DNA of 64,000 nt from contig JALJCS010000002.1 of assembly GCA_023055355.1 (NCBI GenBank), positions 86,515,001 through 86,579,000 on the forward strand. The letters are read 5' to 3'. This stretch comes from Agelaius tricolor. Taxonomy: Eukaryota > Chordata > Aves > Passeriformes > Icteridae. Of this stretch, positions 23,346 through 36,030 are shown one piece after another. The notes beneath the pieces were generated by a model that was given only the letters and a program-made list of their open reading frames with translations, was not told the DNA's origin and did no database searches. The stretch's first letter is position 1; every line of letters starts with the position of its first letter. The position numbers and the translations under genes are program-made.

Positions 23346-26300
23346 AGCTGGCTCCTCCAGGCTCTGATCAAGGAAAGGACTGTTCAAAGCTCAACACCGT
23401 GAACTCACCACAAGTCTGAAGAAAACCCAATTAGTTACCAGCAATGACCGCACCCTGACCCTCGTTTCAAATGCTTGTAACATTAATTATTAACCTGTGA
23501 AAGAACTAAAACCTTGCAAGGGGCCGCTCTGAAGCACAGATCAACAATAGCATGCGATGTGCTAGAGACAGACAAGCAATCACCAGAGATGCTCTTGTCT
23601 GATCTATTTTTTGGCATTTGGCTACAGCTTGAAACCCTTTAAAACAGATATATCCCACTTCAAATTTCTTTCCCTGAACTGCTACAGAAAGCAAAAGGAG
23701 CTACCAAGCAATAAAATAAAGGAAAACAACGGGTTATGGAGGAACAGTTTCCACTGTGAATATCACTGACAGCACCATTTTAAGGCACAAAGGTGAAAGG
23801 ACTATTTTATAGGTGCGGAAATCCTGGTAACACAGACTCTTTGTTTGCAAGCTACTGAGGTCAGGAAAAGCTTGCCTGAGCTTTTTATGTACAAACGTCT
23901 AACATCCTTGTTCCTGGCTCATGGGAGGCACCTCCTAATGCCTGCTGTCAACTCATTTGTGACACGTAACTGTAGTCAAAAGGGGGTTGAATTGCTGGGT
24001 TTGTAATGCATACACACATTGTTCAAGATTATCTAACAACATTAGCCTCTGGGAAAAGGATGGCTTCAGGGCTCTAATTAAAAGAAATCATAGACAGTCA
24101 AATCAAGTGCTTCCTATTTGTATTTTATTTAATAAAGAAGGAATGACACAGACAGAATTTCCCTCAGCCTTGCCTTTTCAGTAAGGGGCAGGGGGGTGCA
24201 ATGGGCCTTTCAGAGCCCTGCAACAGCCATAAACTAGTCCCAAATCGATTGCCATCCCCAAACACATTCTCCAAAGGCTTAATGGTATTTTCACGTGGGA
24301 TCCAAAGCAGGCGGTCTTCAAGGAAAGTTATTGCATCTGGTCAAAAAAATAAAGCTGACATTTTTTGACAAGACCCTAAAGTATGATTCTCCCAGGAGGG
24401 TTGTAACATAGAAGAGGCTGAGCAGGTGGTAATAATCAGCATTACATACATTTGAGCATTTTCTATAACATGGATTACCATGGAATTCCTTTCTCCCCCT
24501 CCTCTTCTGGGGGAGACTTGCACAAATTGCAAGCATTTTCAAGTCACTTTGATAAGCATTTCTATCACCAGTTTCACAGCTGTAGCTAGATTGTTTAAAA
24601 TATATAAAACACGGCCCCACCCTCCAGCAGAGATAAGGACCAGGGAAGCAGGGGACTCTCTTCCCCCTCTTTCTCAGCTCTTATTTAGCCAGTTTTCTAA
24701 CTGCTACCAAAAATATTCTACTGTTGTACTATTAAGCACATCATAGAGGTGCTTAAGCAGCAAGAAGTTACTGCCTGCTTTGGGGCAAAGGGTGGATGCA
24801 CACCTGGGTCAGTAGGTAAAACCAAAGGTAACTAAGCAATGATTAGTGTGTGCTTAGAAAAGGGCAAGACTAAATTCAAATCTTTTACCCTAATTCTCCT
24901 GCCTACAGAAGAAAGAGGTCAATAGGTGGAAGGTCTAATCACAACCAGAGCCCCTTGCAAGGCTGATGGAGGAATCCACAGAGAAAGAGAGATGAGACAA
25001 TATTTCTGCCATATGTGCAGCCATACCCAAAGTCTACAAACTGGGAGCCTTGGGTGCCATCCTGATCTTGGGAACTCAGCTGCATGTGCTGAGAAGTGGT
25101 CTCTGCCACAAAGACCTTACAATTAAAAATGATGTAATGAAACAATCAAGATGACATTAGTAAATGCTTTTATAATTAGTTTGGTGGTATCATTTCACTG
25201 AATAGTAAATTGACAGAAAAATGCAGTTTCTGGAGGTCACTGAAGCAATTAGGAAATGGTGAGTGGTTTCTGCCACAAAAAAGGAGAAGAAATGAACTGT
25301 GGAAATAGGGGATAGAGAAATGGCCTTCAAGATAATTACTAATTTCTATTCACAATTTTTAATCGCCTTTTAATTTTTCATTTCAGAACTTCTTTGTTTT
25401 TATACATTGTTTTTATTGGGATTTAATTTAAGACTATTTTTCTTTTTTTGCTGGGTTTGTTTTTTTTCTGGGAGAGGAAGATTTTGCTAGGGAAAGAAAG
25501 CACGGGCCAAGGGCTTGGATAAAATAATCCTTTCTGAATCAACATAAAGCAATTATTGTTGTTTCTAAAAATCCACATCTATATCTTCTTGGGTTGTTTT
25601 CTATGTTTTTAGGTTTACAATATTTTACTTAAAAATCCATTTTTTTTAAATAACTGGGATAGCAATGTGCCCCATTTACACCCCCTTAATCTTTTAATAT
25701 TTCTACATCTGTGTAATTATTTTATGAATTGCTGCAGCACTAGTTTTTAGTACTTGAGCAGTAGCACTGATTGACCCATTTGATTCTATTTCAGCCTCAC
25801 TCTGATAAAATCAGGATTTAATATGTATGTCTTTGTAAAAGAAGAATGTGAAGATGTGAAGAATCTGTGAGTTTTTTCCCCAGAAGAGCTCTATTTGTCT
25901 GTTCAGGTAGTTATTGGAAACTAGTTTTTGTTTTTATTATCAACCCTGATAATTAAGATTATTTTTAGCTGAAAATCCTACAGGATAATTTTTCTTTCAT
26001 CACAAATACGCTTACCCTCCAAAGAGCAACTCTGTCAGCTCTCTCCTGGTTTCAGTCATAGCCGTGTTATTTGCACTTTTTATTATTTCTTTTTTTTTTG
26101 CCAGAACACTGCAATATGCTTTTATTTTACTTAAATTTTGGAAGGGCTTCAACAGAGGGAACCCACAATAAAACTCTAGCATGTTCTCCCATGGTCTCCT
26201 CTGACTAAGTAATGTTCAAGTTTCAGCACAGTGAGGGATTTATTTCCAAAGCATACAAGCAATTTCCCCTGAAGCCAGAGAAAATAAATTATATTTTTTC

Positions 26301-29300
26301 TGGTTCATTTCTATCACTTGTGTTGCAACTGTGCCTAACAGCATGATTAAAAGCTGTTTATTAGGACTATATATTCTTACATGAAGAAAATTAATACTCA
26401 GTTTTGCTTTAAAAGATCATTTTGTTAATGATATTTGAATAGCTTCTTGGAAATATTAGGGATGTGTCCAGAGAAGTGTCTCTATGTAGGAGAAGGAGGC
26501 TGAAGAGGCTGCAATATAATCCTGGGATATGTACAGGATTGTCTGCCTCTGTTTTGACAGTCTCTGCAATTTCATAGCACTTTAGTGAACTAGCATAAAG
26601 AGAAGAGAACTGAGGTATCACTGTACCCTCAATAAAATGAAGCCCTTTCAGTGAACTTAACAAGATCTAACCATCATGAATCAGGGTAAAATTTGAGTCA
26701 TTGCTGTTTCAGATAATGCTGTTATTCTAGAAAAGTGCCCTGCCCTGGCCTTGTGCCTCTTTGTCCTCATATTTCTCGAGTGAGCTCTACCAGCTGGGCA
26801 TAAGCTACCAATGGCTACCCTCTGGGATGCCTTCTTCTGCCATTTAATGACTTACAAGGATGCTCTTAATGGAAAGAAGGTCTCTTTCATTTCTCAGCCC
26901 TACAGGCCCTGTCTTAAGGACTGGGACTTCAAGACTGATCAATGAACTGTCTCGATTCACCTTGGACAAAGCCCTATAGCCTTGAGACTTCTAACTCCAA
27001 TCTAAAATTTGAAGTGAGTCTCTCCTGGTTCATAAATAAGGCATTTAAAGCTTATTTCAGATGCCTGAGTGTTGACACAGTAATAAAGCAATCCAGAATG
27101 AATTATGACGTTCTCATGTGACAAGGGATGTCATCTTTCTATTGATAAAGTGAAATATTAAAACCAATTACTTTTGTCTGATACCTGGAGTCACATAATT
27201 GCACATGGGAGAGCAGACTGGAAAATGAGAGTTGGCACTATAGGTGGCTGAGGTTTGCTTTGCATACAACCAAGTAAAACAAACTAAATAAAATATGTAT
27301 GCAAAAGCAGTATTTGTACACGAAGGGAAATATAAAAGACTATTCTTACAGACATGTCTGTTGGGGAAGGTAAAATATTACTAAGTCTGTTGTATTGCTG
27401 AAACTTGCTGATTCTGAGCTCAACAGAATGAGCCCACTAGTTCAGTTTGTGGTTCAAGGCTGTCTTCTGTGGATGTTTTGCAAATTCTCATTAAGGGAAA
27501 TAAAATTACAATCCCCACAAAAGTTAGTCATCATGGCAAAACATGGAGAAGGAACTCCAGTACCAGACGTGGCATACAGTGGTCTCAGGGAGTTTCTAGC
27601 CTTTAGGTTCAGCAGTGCCTCTGCCTAATGGGTCCATACTTAGTTAAGCCAATCACTTAAAGAGATTTTTCAGACTCTCTTCCTTCTCTTTCCTGTTTCC
27701 TCACTTTGCAAGCTGCCTTCTATTGCACATTTTGTTGCTGTTGCTTTCAGCTGATATATCTGCATGGACACAGCAGGATGCAAGTCTCTGATTTCCATTC
27801 ACACACAGAGTTCCTGGTTCTAATAGGGAGACTGTGAGATTTTGAACCTCAAAGGGAGAATAGAGGGCAATTTCACAACTGGGGAAAGTGCAGCAGAAAA
27901 TGTGGTCTGAATTACCATGCAATTCCAAAACATTGGCTTTGGTTGCTGTCAGTTCATCCATACAGTAGTGCTCTGCAGTAAAAAAGGTTCATCTGTACTT
28001 GGGCAAGCACATCCAAGACACCCTGCTTGGCTGACATCTGTCACTGCTTCTGATGCCACTGTCCACATTGTCCAACATCAGCCAGGCCCCAGTTTCATCA
28101 ATAAAACTATTGCTTTTTTTATTGCGTCTTGACTCTGAAGGTTTGCAATGAAAAAAGTTCCTCTCCTACAGAAACTTCCCAGAATCTAACTAAAGTCAGC
28201 GTAGGTAAGGACTGTGGATGTGCTTCTCCACTTCCACCTGCATCTGCTGCATTTGAACCACCATATTATGTTGCAAAATTAGGTCTCTGAATTTGATGAA
28301 GTGAGAACAGGCTAAAAATATTGAAACACTGTTGGGTGTTTAATGACATGGTTCTCATAGTCCACAAAGGGCAAATAAATCCTGCATGGATTTCATATTT
28401 GCATGAAGAATTATATGTTATGATCTATGAGACATTTGATACAATCTCTACCATTATTGCAGCTTTAAAAGGCATTTGGCTTATGAGCGTTTCTTCTAAA
28501 GTTCAAATTTAGGCTCCTGACATCAAGAAAATACTTTCTAAAAGATGTGGGGTAGCTCATACAAGAGCATACAAGTTAGTTTTATTTCCTGGAGTACCTA
28601 TCATTAACTGGACTTTGCATCTGACTTCTCTCTCACAGGACTCCCTCCCCTGACAGGATTCTCATTTTGCACTTAGGAAACTAGATTTGACACTCTTTTT
28701 TAGCATTATCAATTAATCTTCAGAGTTCTCAGCAGCCTATGCTGGACAAATATGGAAGAAAATTCATGAAAAAATGAGTCTTTCATGAAAAATACCCCAG
28801 CTAATGCTGGTTGCTGGCTGCAACCTCCTCATGTTTTATCCTGTGGGGTATATCCCTTGAACAAAGCTGAAAAGATATGCTGATACACTGTTCATACAAG
28901 GGAAATATTTATGCTCTCAGTTTGCCATTAGCAAAGACTCTTCTTTCTAGCAAAATAGCTGTGGCCTACATAAATGCTGACTTGTAATTGCAAAACACAT
29001 GGTCAAAATGCCATTTGCAAGCCAGGGGTTACTCATAAGTTCTAGAGGCTTTCACGTCATTGCCCTGAGCCAGATGTAAGGACCAGATTGTTTCAATGTT
29101 AAAGTGTGATTGAAAAAGAGTCTCTACTCTGTTACTGGAGCTATGAAAACCCATTGCACAAGATGCAGTATTAGGCATGTTTCAAACATTTCAGGAAGAG
29201 ATTAGTTAAATTGGATGCTGGGCTTTTTCCTCCAGCTGGGCCCACGAGCAGCAATAGCAAATCCAGACTTTTCACTGAGGTTGGTAATTAGGTCTGCCTC

Positions 29301-29609
29301 ACTCCCAGGAGATTAATTCTCTGCAGAATAGGTTATTACAGTCCAGCTTCTGTATCTATGGGCAGACTCAGTCAGCAGGCTGATTTCAATTAGAGAAGTT
29401 AAGTGCTATTGACTTCTCCCATGTACAAGAGATAGGCATGGCAGGTAGGAGCCAGATCAGAAACCAGATTACTGAGTTAATCTTACAGTTACAAATACTA
29501 GAAAGAACCTTAATTTCTTATTTCCTGAACAAAGAGGGGAAGATATTTCTTTATTTCATTTCTGAACACTTATAAATTTTGACTTGAAAAGGAAGAAAAA
29601 ATGGTGTGG
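23346..29609. other. non-coding unique sequence
   Basis: Over 6 kb with no supportable gene; open frames are at most about 100 codons and mostly overlap on both strands. A short hairpin (TCTCCCCC ... GGGGGAGA, 24492-24516) and T-rich runs near 25446-25472 and 26090-26099 are the only structures noted. Confidence 0.5.
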
Positions 29610-29757
29610 TTTTGTTCTAGTCTTCTATCATATGAGATGAGGAAACACAAATGTTTTGTCTCATCAATTAAAGTCCTGTCCTGTTTTGTTCTAGTCTTCT
29701 ATCATATGAGATGAGGAAACACAAATGTTTTGTCTCGCCAATTACAGTCCTGTCTTC
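29610..29757 (+). repeat. tandem duplication, 2 x 74 bp
   Basis: The 74-bp unit beginning TTTTGTTCTAGTCTTC (29610-29683) is repeated immediately at 29684-29757. The copies differ at about three positions, clustered near the 3' end of the unit, so the duplication is fairly recent relative to the surrounding decayed repeats. It is not a known satellite. Confidence 0.95.
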
Positions 29758-30620
29758 TCTACCTTAAAAGGCACTCTGGTGATGGAGGACTAATCAAGTT
29801 ATAACCACATAAGAGGGAGAGGGCTGAGGTCATGGTCTAACAGCACAGGAGCTCAGAGAGCAGTATTGCTTTTCCATGGATCTGTTTCCCTGGGGGTGGT
29901 GATATATTCCCACACTGAGTGGGAATTAGTATAAAGCAATGTACCATACATGTGACAAAAGATGGTTCTCTTTTTGAAGCACTTGGCCACAGAGAGGCTG
30001 TAGCCTCTTCCCTGTGCATCACAGGTGGCCCAAGTCTCAATGTATTTGTAGTCCTTGACAATCTCAGCCCAAGCAGGTGTACTCCCTGGGGAACACGTGC
30101 ATGTGTATGGCCACCTGTCTGTTTCTTGGTCACTACTTTCTTAATATTGATGGATTAAAATGATCTCACAACTCCATAAGGTGTCCAAATCCTGTTGACA
30201 ATTAGTAGAGATTCATTTTGCTTTCACAGTGATAATCAAAATGTTGATGTTGCTGTCCCCCTTGGATATACCAAGAAGACTCACAAGGTGATGGATCACA
30301 TAGCATTTCTTAAAGCACCTATTCAGGAGGTTAGAAAAATGTTCTCAGAGAGGATCACGTAGTCTATATATCTGAGGTTGTAAGGACAGATGTAGAGGAG
30401 GGCTTGAGAATATTCAGTGTACACTGTTTCCCTTTGTTGCACTCGCAAAAAACCCAAATGTTTTCCGTTCAGTGACAGCAGGGGCTGCTGAGCAGGTGGA
30501 GAGAGATGTGCAGGTGGGGAGGTCACACGGGTTTCAAGAGATATTTCACATCTGTGCTCAAGGCCTTTCTTTCATCACAGCATTTATCTCTTCTTTTGAG
30601 CAACCTGACTGTAGAAGGGG
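29758..30620. other. non-coding unique sequence
   Basis: No gene recognised; short overlapping open frames near 29837-30158 and 30323-30526 have no homology cues. Confidence 0.5.
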
Positions 30621-30663
30621 TTTGGTTTTTTTGGTTTTTTTTTTTTTTGTTTTTTGTTTTTTT
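30621..30663 (+). repeat. T-rich low-complexity run
   Basis: T/G-interrupted T tract including a T14 run (30635-30648). Antisense it is A-rich, but no retrocopy is visible next to it. Confidence 0.9.
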
Positions 30664-30739
30664 AATAGCTCAAGAGTGATGATCAAATAATAATCCTTAC
30701 CATTTACCTCTTCAAAGTCACAATGCAACAATGACTTCA

Positions 30740-30880
30740 GTCTCACAATGATGCTGTGAAGTGGGTGAGTTCTTTCAGTACTGTTATTTGCAAAAGATAA
30801 AGGAAGAGATATAGAGATGTGTCTTCAGCTTCCTCAAGACATCCAGCCAGATATTGGCAGAATCTGGGATACAGCTTGGA
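30740..30880 (-). repeat. MIR-like (CORE-SINE) fragment, nearly 140 bp
   Basis: TCTCACAATGATGCTGTGAA, GTGGGTGAGTTCTTTCAGTA, CTGTTATTTGCAAAAGATAA, AGGAAGAGATATAGAGATGTG, TCCTCAAGACATCCAGCC and TGGCAGAATCTGGGATACAG follow antisense MIR from the CTCACAACAACCCTGTGAGG region to the GGCAGAGCCGGGATTCGAA region, with small indels. Its length and co-linearity make it the most convincing ancient SINE here. Confidence 0.65.
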
Positions 30881-32184
30881 AAACACAGCAAGCATCTATA
30901 CAGTGTACTGCAACATGGCAGTGAGGTCAGGAAGCTGAGCAGTGGGTGGGTCTGCAGGAATTCTTGGGGAGTGAAGGGCACAGCCAGGTTGTAAACTCTG
31001 TGCTGAGACCTCCTGGTGCTCAGCTCCATCAACAGCTTTGGATCCAGCTTCCCCGCTGGAAGGACAAGAGAGTGGAGGCAGATATGGGTGCTCACAGGGA
31101 CGACTGTGCTTTGGTGTTCTTGTGCTCAGCTCAGCTCCCAGCTGGACTCTCCTAGATCACATTTGTAGAGGCTGTAGTGGACTTGCATATTCAGAGGTGA
31201 ATTTTCTGAAGTTAGTGGCCACAGTGTGCCTGGATCGTACTTTCATTACCTAAATCATATTTCAGGTTTTCTCTTCATAGATCGACTCCACTATTAATGT
31301 CAACAATTATTTTCACTCAGAATTTTGCAATTCCCTTATTTCTTTGCATTGTTACTAGGTGGTGCTCAGACATGACACTAATTCTGCCCAGGTAATTCAA
31401 AGTTTCTGGTGAATGAAGAGTCTGAAATTTACTAGAACTTATTACTGAAAGACCCAGTCTGATTAAAATTTAAAGGGATGAAAATTCAGATCTGCTCTAG
31501 TTTTTGCAAATCAATTTATCCACCTAGGACAAAGCTACAAAATTATCAAGTCTTCTTCTCAATACATGTGTGAATTTCTTGCTGCTACTGGAGATTTTCA
31601 TGTGCTCAGCTTCTGTACACAGTAGGACTTCAGTCACTGCAAAAGGTGGGAGTTTAGATCTTAACAGAAGTTTAAAAGAAAAAGTAGATTTGATGGAGTG
31701 TTATTTTCAAAAATAATCACCATTTATTTAGGTGAAAAGGAAAGAAAGATGATGAAACTATGAAAGCCATGCCTGATAGCAGAAAGAAACCAAGCTGTTT
31801 AAGCTTAGCAACAGAGTTATTAGAAGTTCATTTTATATACATGTACATCAAGAAAGCCCTGCTAAACATTCCTCTTGTAGGCTATAGTCTCTTCCATTTC
31901 CATATAAATTTATTACTGTGTTATGATATTGCTGTTTACATATAAATGGAAACGTATATATATAGATATATGTGTATATGTGGAAATATCAATATTCTGG
32001 CAAATTTCCCTTCAGTATTATTTCTATATATCTGTATAGGAATATACATTCAAAAAAAGGCAGAGGAGATCTGTACCCTGACAGTTCCCCAGCAGTACAC
32101 AAAGTAAAACATTTTGACCAAGTGTAGAGATGAAAAGTTACTATAAATTATTCAGCCAGGTGTATTCCAAGGGCCAGATTAACT
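30881..32184. other. non-coding unique sequence
   Basis: Short overlapping open frames (60-103 codons) on both strands at 30784-31253 show no domains. A TA-rich stretch lies at 31951-31982. Nothing else recognised. Confidence 0.5.
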
Positions 32185-32720
32185 GTTCCGGAATATCTCT
32201 TTATATTTATCTCCTGTATTCTTTAAAACTTCCTTGTGGTACAAACTTCAGCATTTCCCTAGGCAAGCTATTCCAGAACTTTACTTCTTTTACTAAGATT
32301 TTTTCTATTGCCAAACATAAGTCATCCCCTCTGTGATTTAAGACAGAAGCTTTTTGCACCATCCCTACTGAGCAACAGCAATAATTTATTTCTTTCCTGA
32401 TGCAAGATGAAAGTGGGTAGGTCTAAATTATTATTAATTCTTGACAAAACAATATGAAATTTTTTCAGCTTCCTTGAGGTGTCCTTGGAAATCTCTTTGG
32501 CCAGTCACCTGAGCATGCTAGGAAGAATTTTCTTAAGGTATGGATAAGAGGTATCAAACTTACATATGTTAGCCCAGCAAGTTCATCCAGTGTCAGAATT
32601 TACAAAAAAGATTTAAGTCCTTTCAGCTCCTTCTACCAGTCATTTTCCCTCTCTATGAAGAATCATGCCAATCTTATTCCATCCTCTTACAGTAATGCAC
32701 TATGGAATATTGTGCTGTAT
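32185..32720 (-). repeat. ancient CR1-type LINE relic, probably interrupted
   Basis: TTCCCTAGGCAAGCTATTCC, AGAACTTTACTTCTTTTACT, AAGATTTTTTCTATTGCC and CCCCTCTGTGATTTAAGAC follow antisense CR1, expected as 'GGCAGCCTATTCCAGTGCTT ... TTAAAAAGTTTTTCCTAATG ... TTAAGCCCATT'. A further piece at about 32615-32690 (CCTTTCAGCTCCTTCTACCA, then TATGAAGAATCATGCCAATC) fits the later part of the same element. The 240 bases between do not align by eye. Far more diverged than the 14.3 kb CR1. Confidence 0.45.
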
Positions 32721-32903
32721 TAATTTACCATTTGATCTAATTTTTGCCTTTTTTAACATTTTTTTGATTTTTCTTCTATCACATTTGCAGTTAGTCTCAG
32801 GAACTTTGATGCGTCTGTTTTTCTCCTTGATTGTGGGGCTCAAGTTCTTTGAAGAATACATGGCTTCACCAAGTTTGAATCTCTCTAAATTTCTGTGAGG
32901 TTT

Positions 32904-32937
32904 ATTTTGTTTGTTTGTTTGCTTGCTTGCTTGCTTT
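32904..32937 (+). repeat. compound (TTTG)n(CTTG)n microsatellite
   Basis: About four TTTG units pass directly into three to four CTTG units, a typical point-mutated tetranucleotide expansion. Confidence 0.9.
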
Positions 32938-33086
32938 AAAATTGGACAGCTTATTCTTGTATCTATAATATAATTCATTAGAAAACCTTAAATTCTTTCA
33001 AACACAGAGATTTAGCTCAGTTTTGCTGTGGTCAGTATCTATAACAACAAATAAGATTAATGTCAGCATAAGAATGACATTACTGT

Positions 33087-33154
33087 AATTTTTTACTTCC
33101 CACCGTAAGGAGATCACATTTGTGTGGTCTCCTTACTGTGGGAAGAAGAAAATT
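33087..33154 (+). repeat. 68-bp near-perfect inverted repeat (long hairpin)
   Basis: The arms 33096-33118 (CTTCCCACCGTAAGGAG...) and 33123-33145 (...CTCCTTACTGTGGGAAG) are 23 bp each with one C-U mismatch and one pair that is a G-U wobble in plus-strand RNA, around a 4-base loop TTTG. After one A-A mismatch the stem continues with AATTTTT on the left and AGAAAATT on the right, giving about 30 paired positions over 68 nt. The two non-Watson-Crick positions favour folding of the plus-strand transcript. It could be a miRNA-like hairpin or a fold-back made by replication template switching; no transcription evidence is available. Confidence 0.9.
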
Positions 33155-35532
33155 TCTGTTTCACAGACTCAGGTCTGAGTCCAATCTCACAAACATAGGT
33201 AACATCATCACAAAGTCTTATATGCTTTGCTTTCTGTAAGTCTCTTTAAAATGCCTCATGCTCAATAGGCAATAAGGGTGACATAGTCACTGACTTATAG
33301 GAGATAAAAGAACTACAGCAGGTAATTAAAATCATCAGGTATCATATCTCCTGAACATTTACCCAATTCATAAGCTCTTATTTGATCTATATCCATTCCA
33401 ATCACTCCTAGTGATCAGTATGACTGCAGTCACTGTGTGCTAAGAATATCTTCTATAAATTAACAATGCTGTTTTGAACTGTTTTCCAGTATGCTTAGTC
33501 AAAAGCAGAAATATCTATTCTGCAGTATATTCCAAAATTCAGTAATTTTTTGCCTGACTTAAAGCTAAAATCTAAAATATAGCTGCAAATATAAACTAAT
33601 TCAGGACACCTTTCTTCTTTGGTACTATTCATCTAGTCAAATTCAAATCTTCAATATAAGAAAATTGCTATCTTACTATTGCAGTTGGTGTCCTAATGTC
33701 AGAATAAAATTAAAATTATTTAAAACACACAAAATACTCTATGCACAAATCAGAAAGAAACAGTCACCTTATTAAAATGAAAAAGCCAATTCTCTTTAAT
33801 AATTGTTTCTACTTCTAACCACCAAAATTGATATTGTCCAATTACATGCCATGATTTTTATTAAAATGATTTTTTCCTGCAGAGTCTAGTAAAATAATTG
33901 ATTGTGTCTCTTTATATTCTAATATAACTGATAAAATGTAAGTGAGACAAGCAGGCAGAACTGAATCACCAAAAATAATGAGTTGGATGTAATTAGCCAA
34001 ATAAAAGTGACTATTATTGTACTATTGCTTTGGAAATTTTTGTTCTCCTATTCTGTGTACACCTATGCACTGATGTTCTTCATTCAGAGCTGAGGACCTC
34101 ACTCTGAGATCACATTTCCTCCCACACTAATCCCCTCCTGATGTTGACTGAAGATGGTGAGTGTGTATGAGTGTAAACAGATAATAGAATAATTTTGAAG
34201 ATATCAGAAAATTAATCTGGCTGGTTGAGCAGAGGTAGAACAGTAGTGCCCTCCTACATTACAGTTCTTTGGGATGCAGGGGTCTGTGATTTTTTGTTTT
34301 ATTTTAAGAACAAACACTTAGCACCATGTAAACATGCTGACCATCTAATTTTGGAATAAGTTTTTGTCAACTCTCTGAGATTCTCACCTTCCTTTCTCAC
34401 TCCTTTTTCTCCTGTTATCCAGAAGAGCTTGGGCCTGTGGTCTGCATATGTTCTGTAATGCACTACTGTGCAATTGTTGTCTTCAAAGGTGATCATTTGA
34501 AAAAAGGAAAACTAGAAGAATTTAAACCCAACTACTAAACTTAGGACTCTAGCTCATGACCTTTGTATCAAAGACTCACAATTTTGATGGGTTCTTGTTT
34601 ATGACCTGAATCTTGTAAGTCCTTCCCATTTACCTGAAATCAGGGTGAGGTCTTGCTATTTCTATTCAATTGTGTGGGGTATTTAACTTGTGGTCAAGTC
34701 TCACTTGACTTCCAGAAAAAAAAAGCAAGTTGTAATATAGGAGTCTAAAAGGCTCTCTTCCCATTCCATCTTTTCTTGAGTGCCAATTTTACCCCATTTA
34801 TGTGTCCATGCAGTGGTAGCTGGCCATAGGGACTGGAGGGAGCAACTGAGAGGGCTGGGAGGCACTGACCAGAGCCCATTCCCCACCCTTACATCCCCTG
34901 GGGGAATAAAGTGTGGGGAGAAGTTGTGGATTTTTTTGGTTGTTTTTTCTCACTATCCAAATTTATCTTAATTGGTAATGATTAAATTGATTTTTTCCAA
35001 ATTGAGTGTGTTTTCCCTGTGATGGGAACTGGCAGGTGATTTCCCTGTCTTTATGTTGATGAAGGAGCTTTTCCATCTTTTTTCTCCCCCACCCTGTTGA
35101 AAGAGCAGCTGGTCAGGCATCTGGAAGCCTTCCAAGGTTAACCTGCCACATTGGCTTATTGAAACACTATTTGTCCATATTCAGGAGCATTCTTAGTTTC
35201 TGTCTCATTGTTTTGCCAAAGAGTTCAATTGCAGCATGTCTTTTAGATCCCAAAGTTACTGTCTGGGAGCTGGACCCTGCTTCTTCTCTACAGTCAATGA
35301 GAGGAGAAGAGTCCTCTAGAATGGATTTGGTGATTCAATGCAGCCTACCTCAGATACACTGGAGTTGCTCTCAGAGAAGAGGAAGGGACAGAGAATACAT
35401 TTCTCTGAATTTCAGGCAGAAGGAAACATTCATTCCTGCATTTAAGCTGCAAAGAAGGTATTTAATGCCAGGTACAGTTAAAAAAAAATATCGTCTCCTA
35501 TGTGATAACTGTGTTGGGAAATTCACCATTTC
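33155..35532. other. non-coding unique sequence
   Basis: AT-rich sequence; a small perfect inverted repeat GACTCAG-GT-CTGAGTC lies at 33166-33181. The 149-codon plus-strand frame at 35159-35608 starts in an A-poor context, runs through a small tandem duplication and shows no domain, so it is not called. Confidence 0.5.
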
Positions 35533-35584
35533 CCAGCACCCTCTCTGGCACACTATTTCCAGCACCTTCTCTGGCACAGATATT
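35533..35584 (+). repeat. short tandem duplication, 2 x 26 bp
   Basis: CCAGCACCCTCTCTGGCACA (35533) recurs as CCAGCACCTTCTCTGGCACA (35559) with a period of 26 bp and few mismatches. Confidence 0.85.
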
Positions 35585-35993
35585 GAGCAATATAAGAGAT
35601 TGTTTTAAATTCCATTATCTTTTAAAACAGCAGGGTCTGTATTCTTTTTGTTTACCATGAATGACCTTTGGCCCTACTGTTTCCTGAACAATACACAGAA
35701 TTGTCTGCAAGGTTGTCTGGGAACAAAGCAATGCCAAGGGCCCTTCTAATAGTACAGCAATATAAGCAATCAAGTCCCAGAGCATGGGAATGACTCCTGA
35801 TACTGTTTGACTTCCTAATAGAGGCTCAACTTTAGAGTCAAATTTAATCCCTGAAACAAATTTGAATAAGTGTGTTAAGACAAAGAGGTTTTGCAGAAGG
35901 TTAAAAAGGTGGGAATCCCACAGATGGCCCTCAACACACACTGCTCTGCAGGCTCACAGCTCCTGCTCTGGGGCTGTTCAGGTCATTTCTTAC

Positions 35994-36030
35994 TATTGAT
36001 AGTAGGGGTGAGTTCCCCCTACTATCAATA
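35994..36030 (+). repeat. perfect 15-bp-arm hairpin
   Basis: TATTGATAGTAGGGG (35994-36008) is the exact reverse complement of CCCCTACTATCAATA (36016-36030), with a 7-base loop TGAGTTC. No poly-T follows, so it is not called as a terminator or RNA gene. Confidence 0.92.

Noticed and set aside
35159..35608. 149-codon plus-strand open frame
   Set aside because: No domain, signal or splice context recognised, and it runs through a 2 x 26 bp tandem duplication; consistent with chance.
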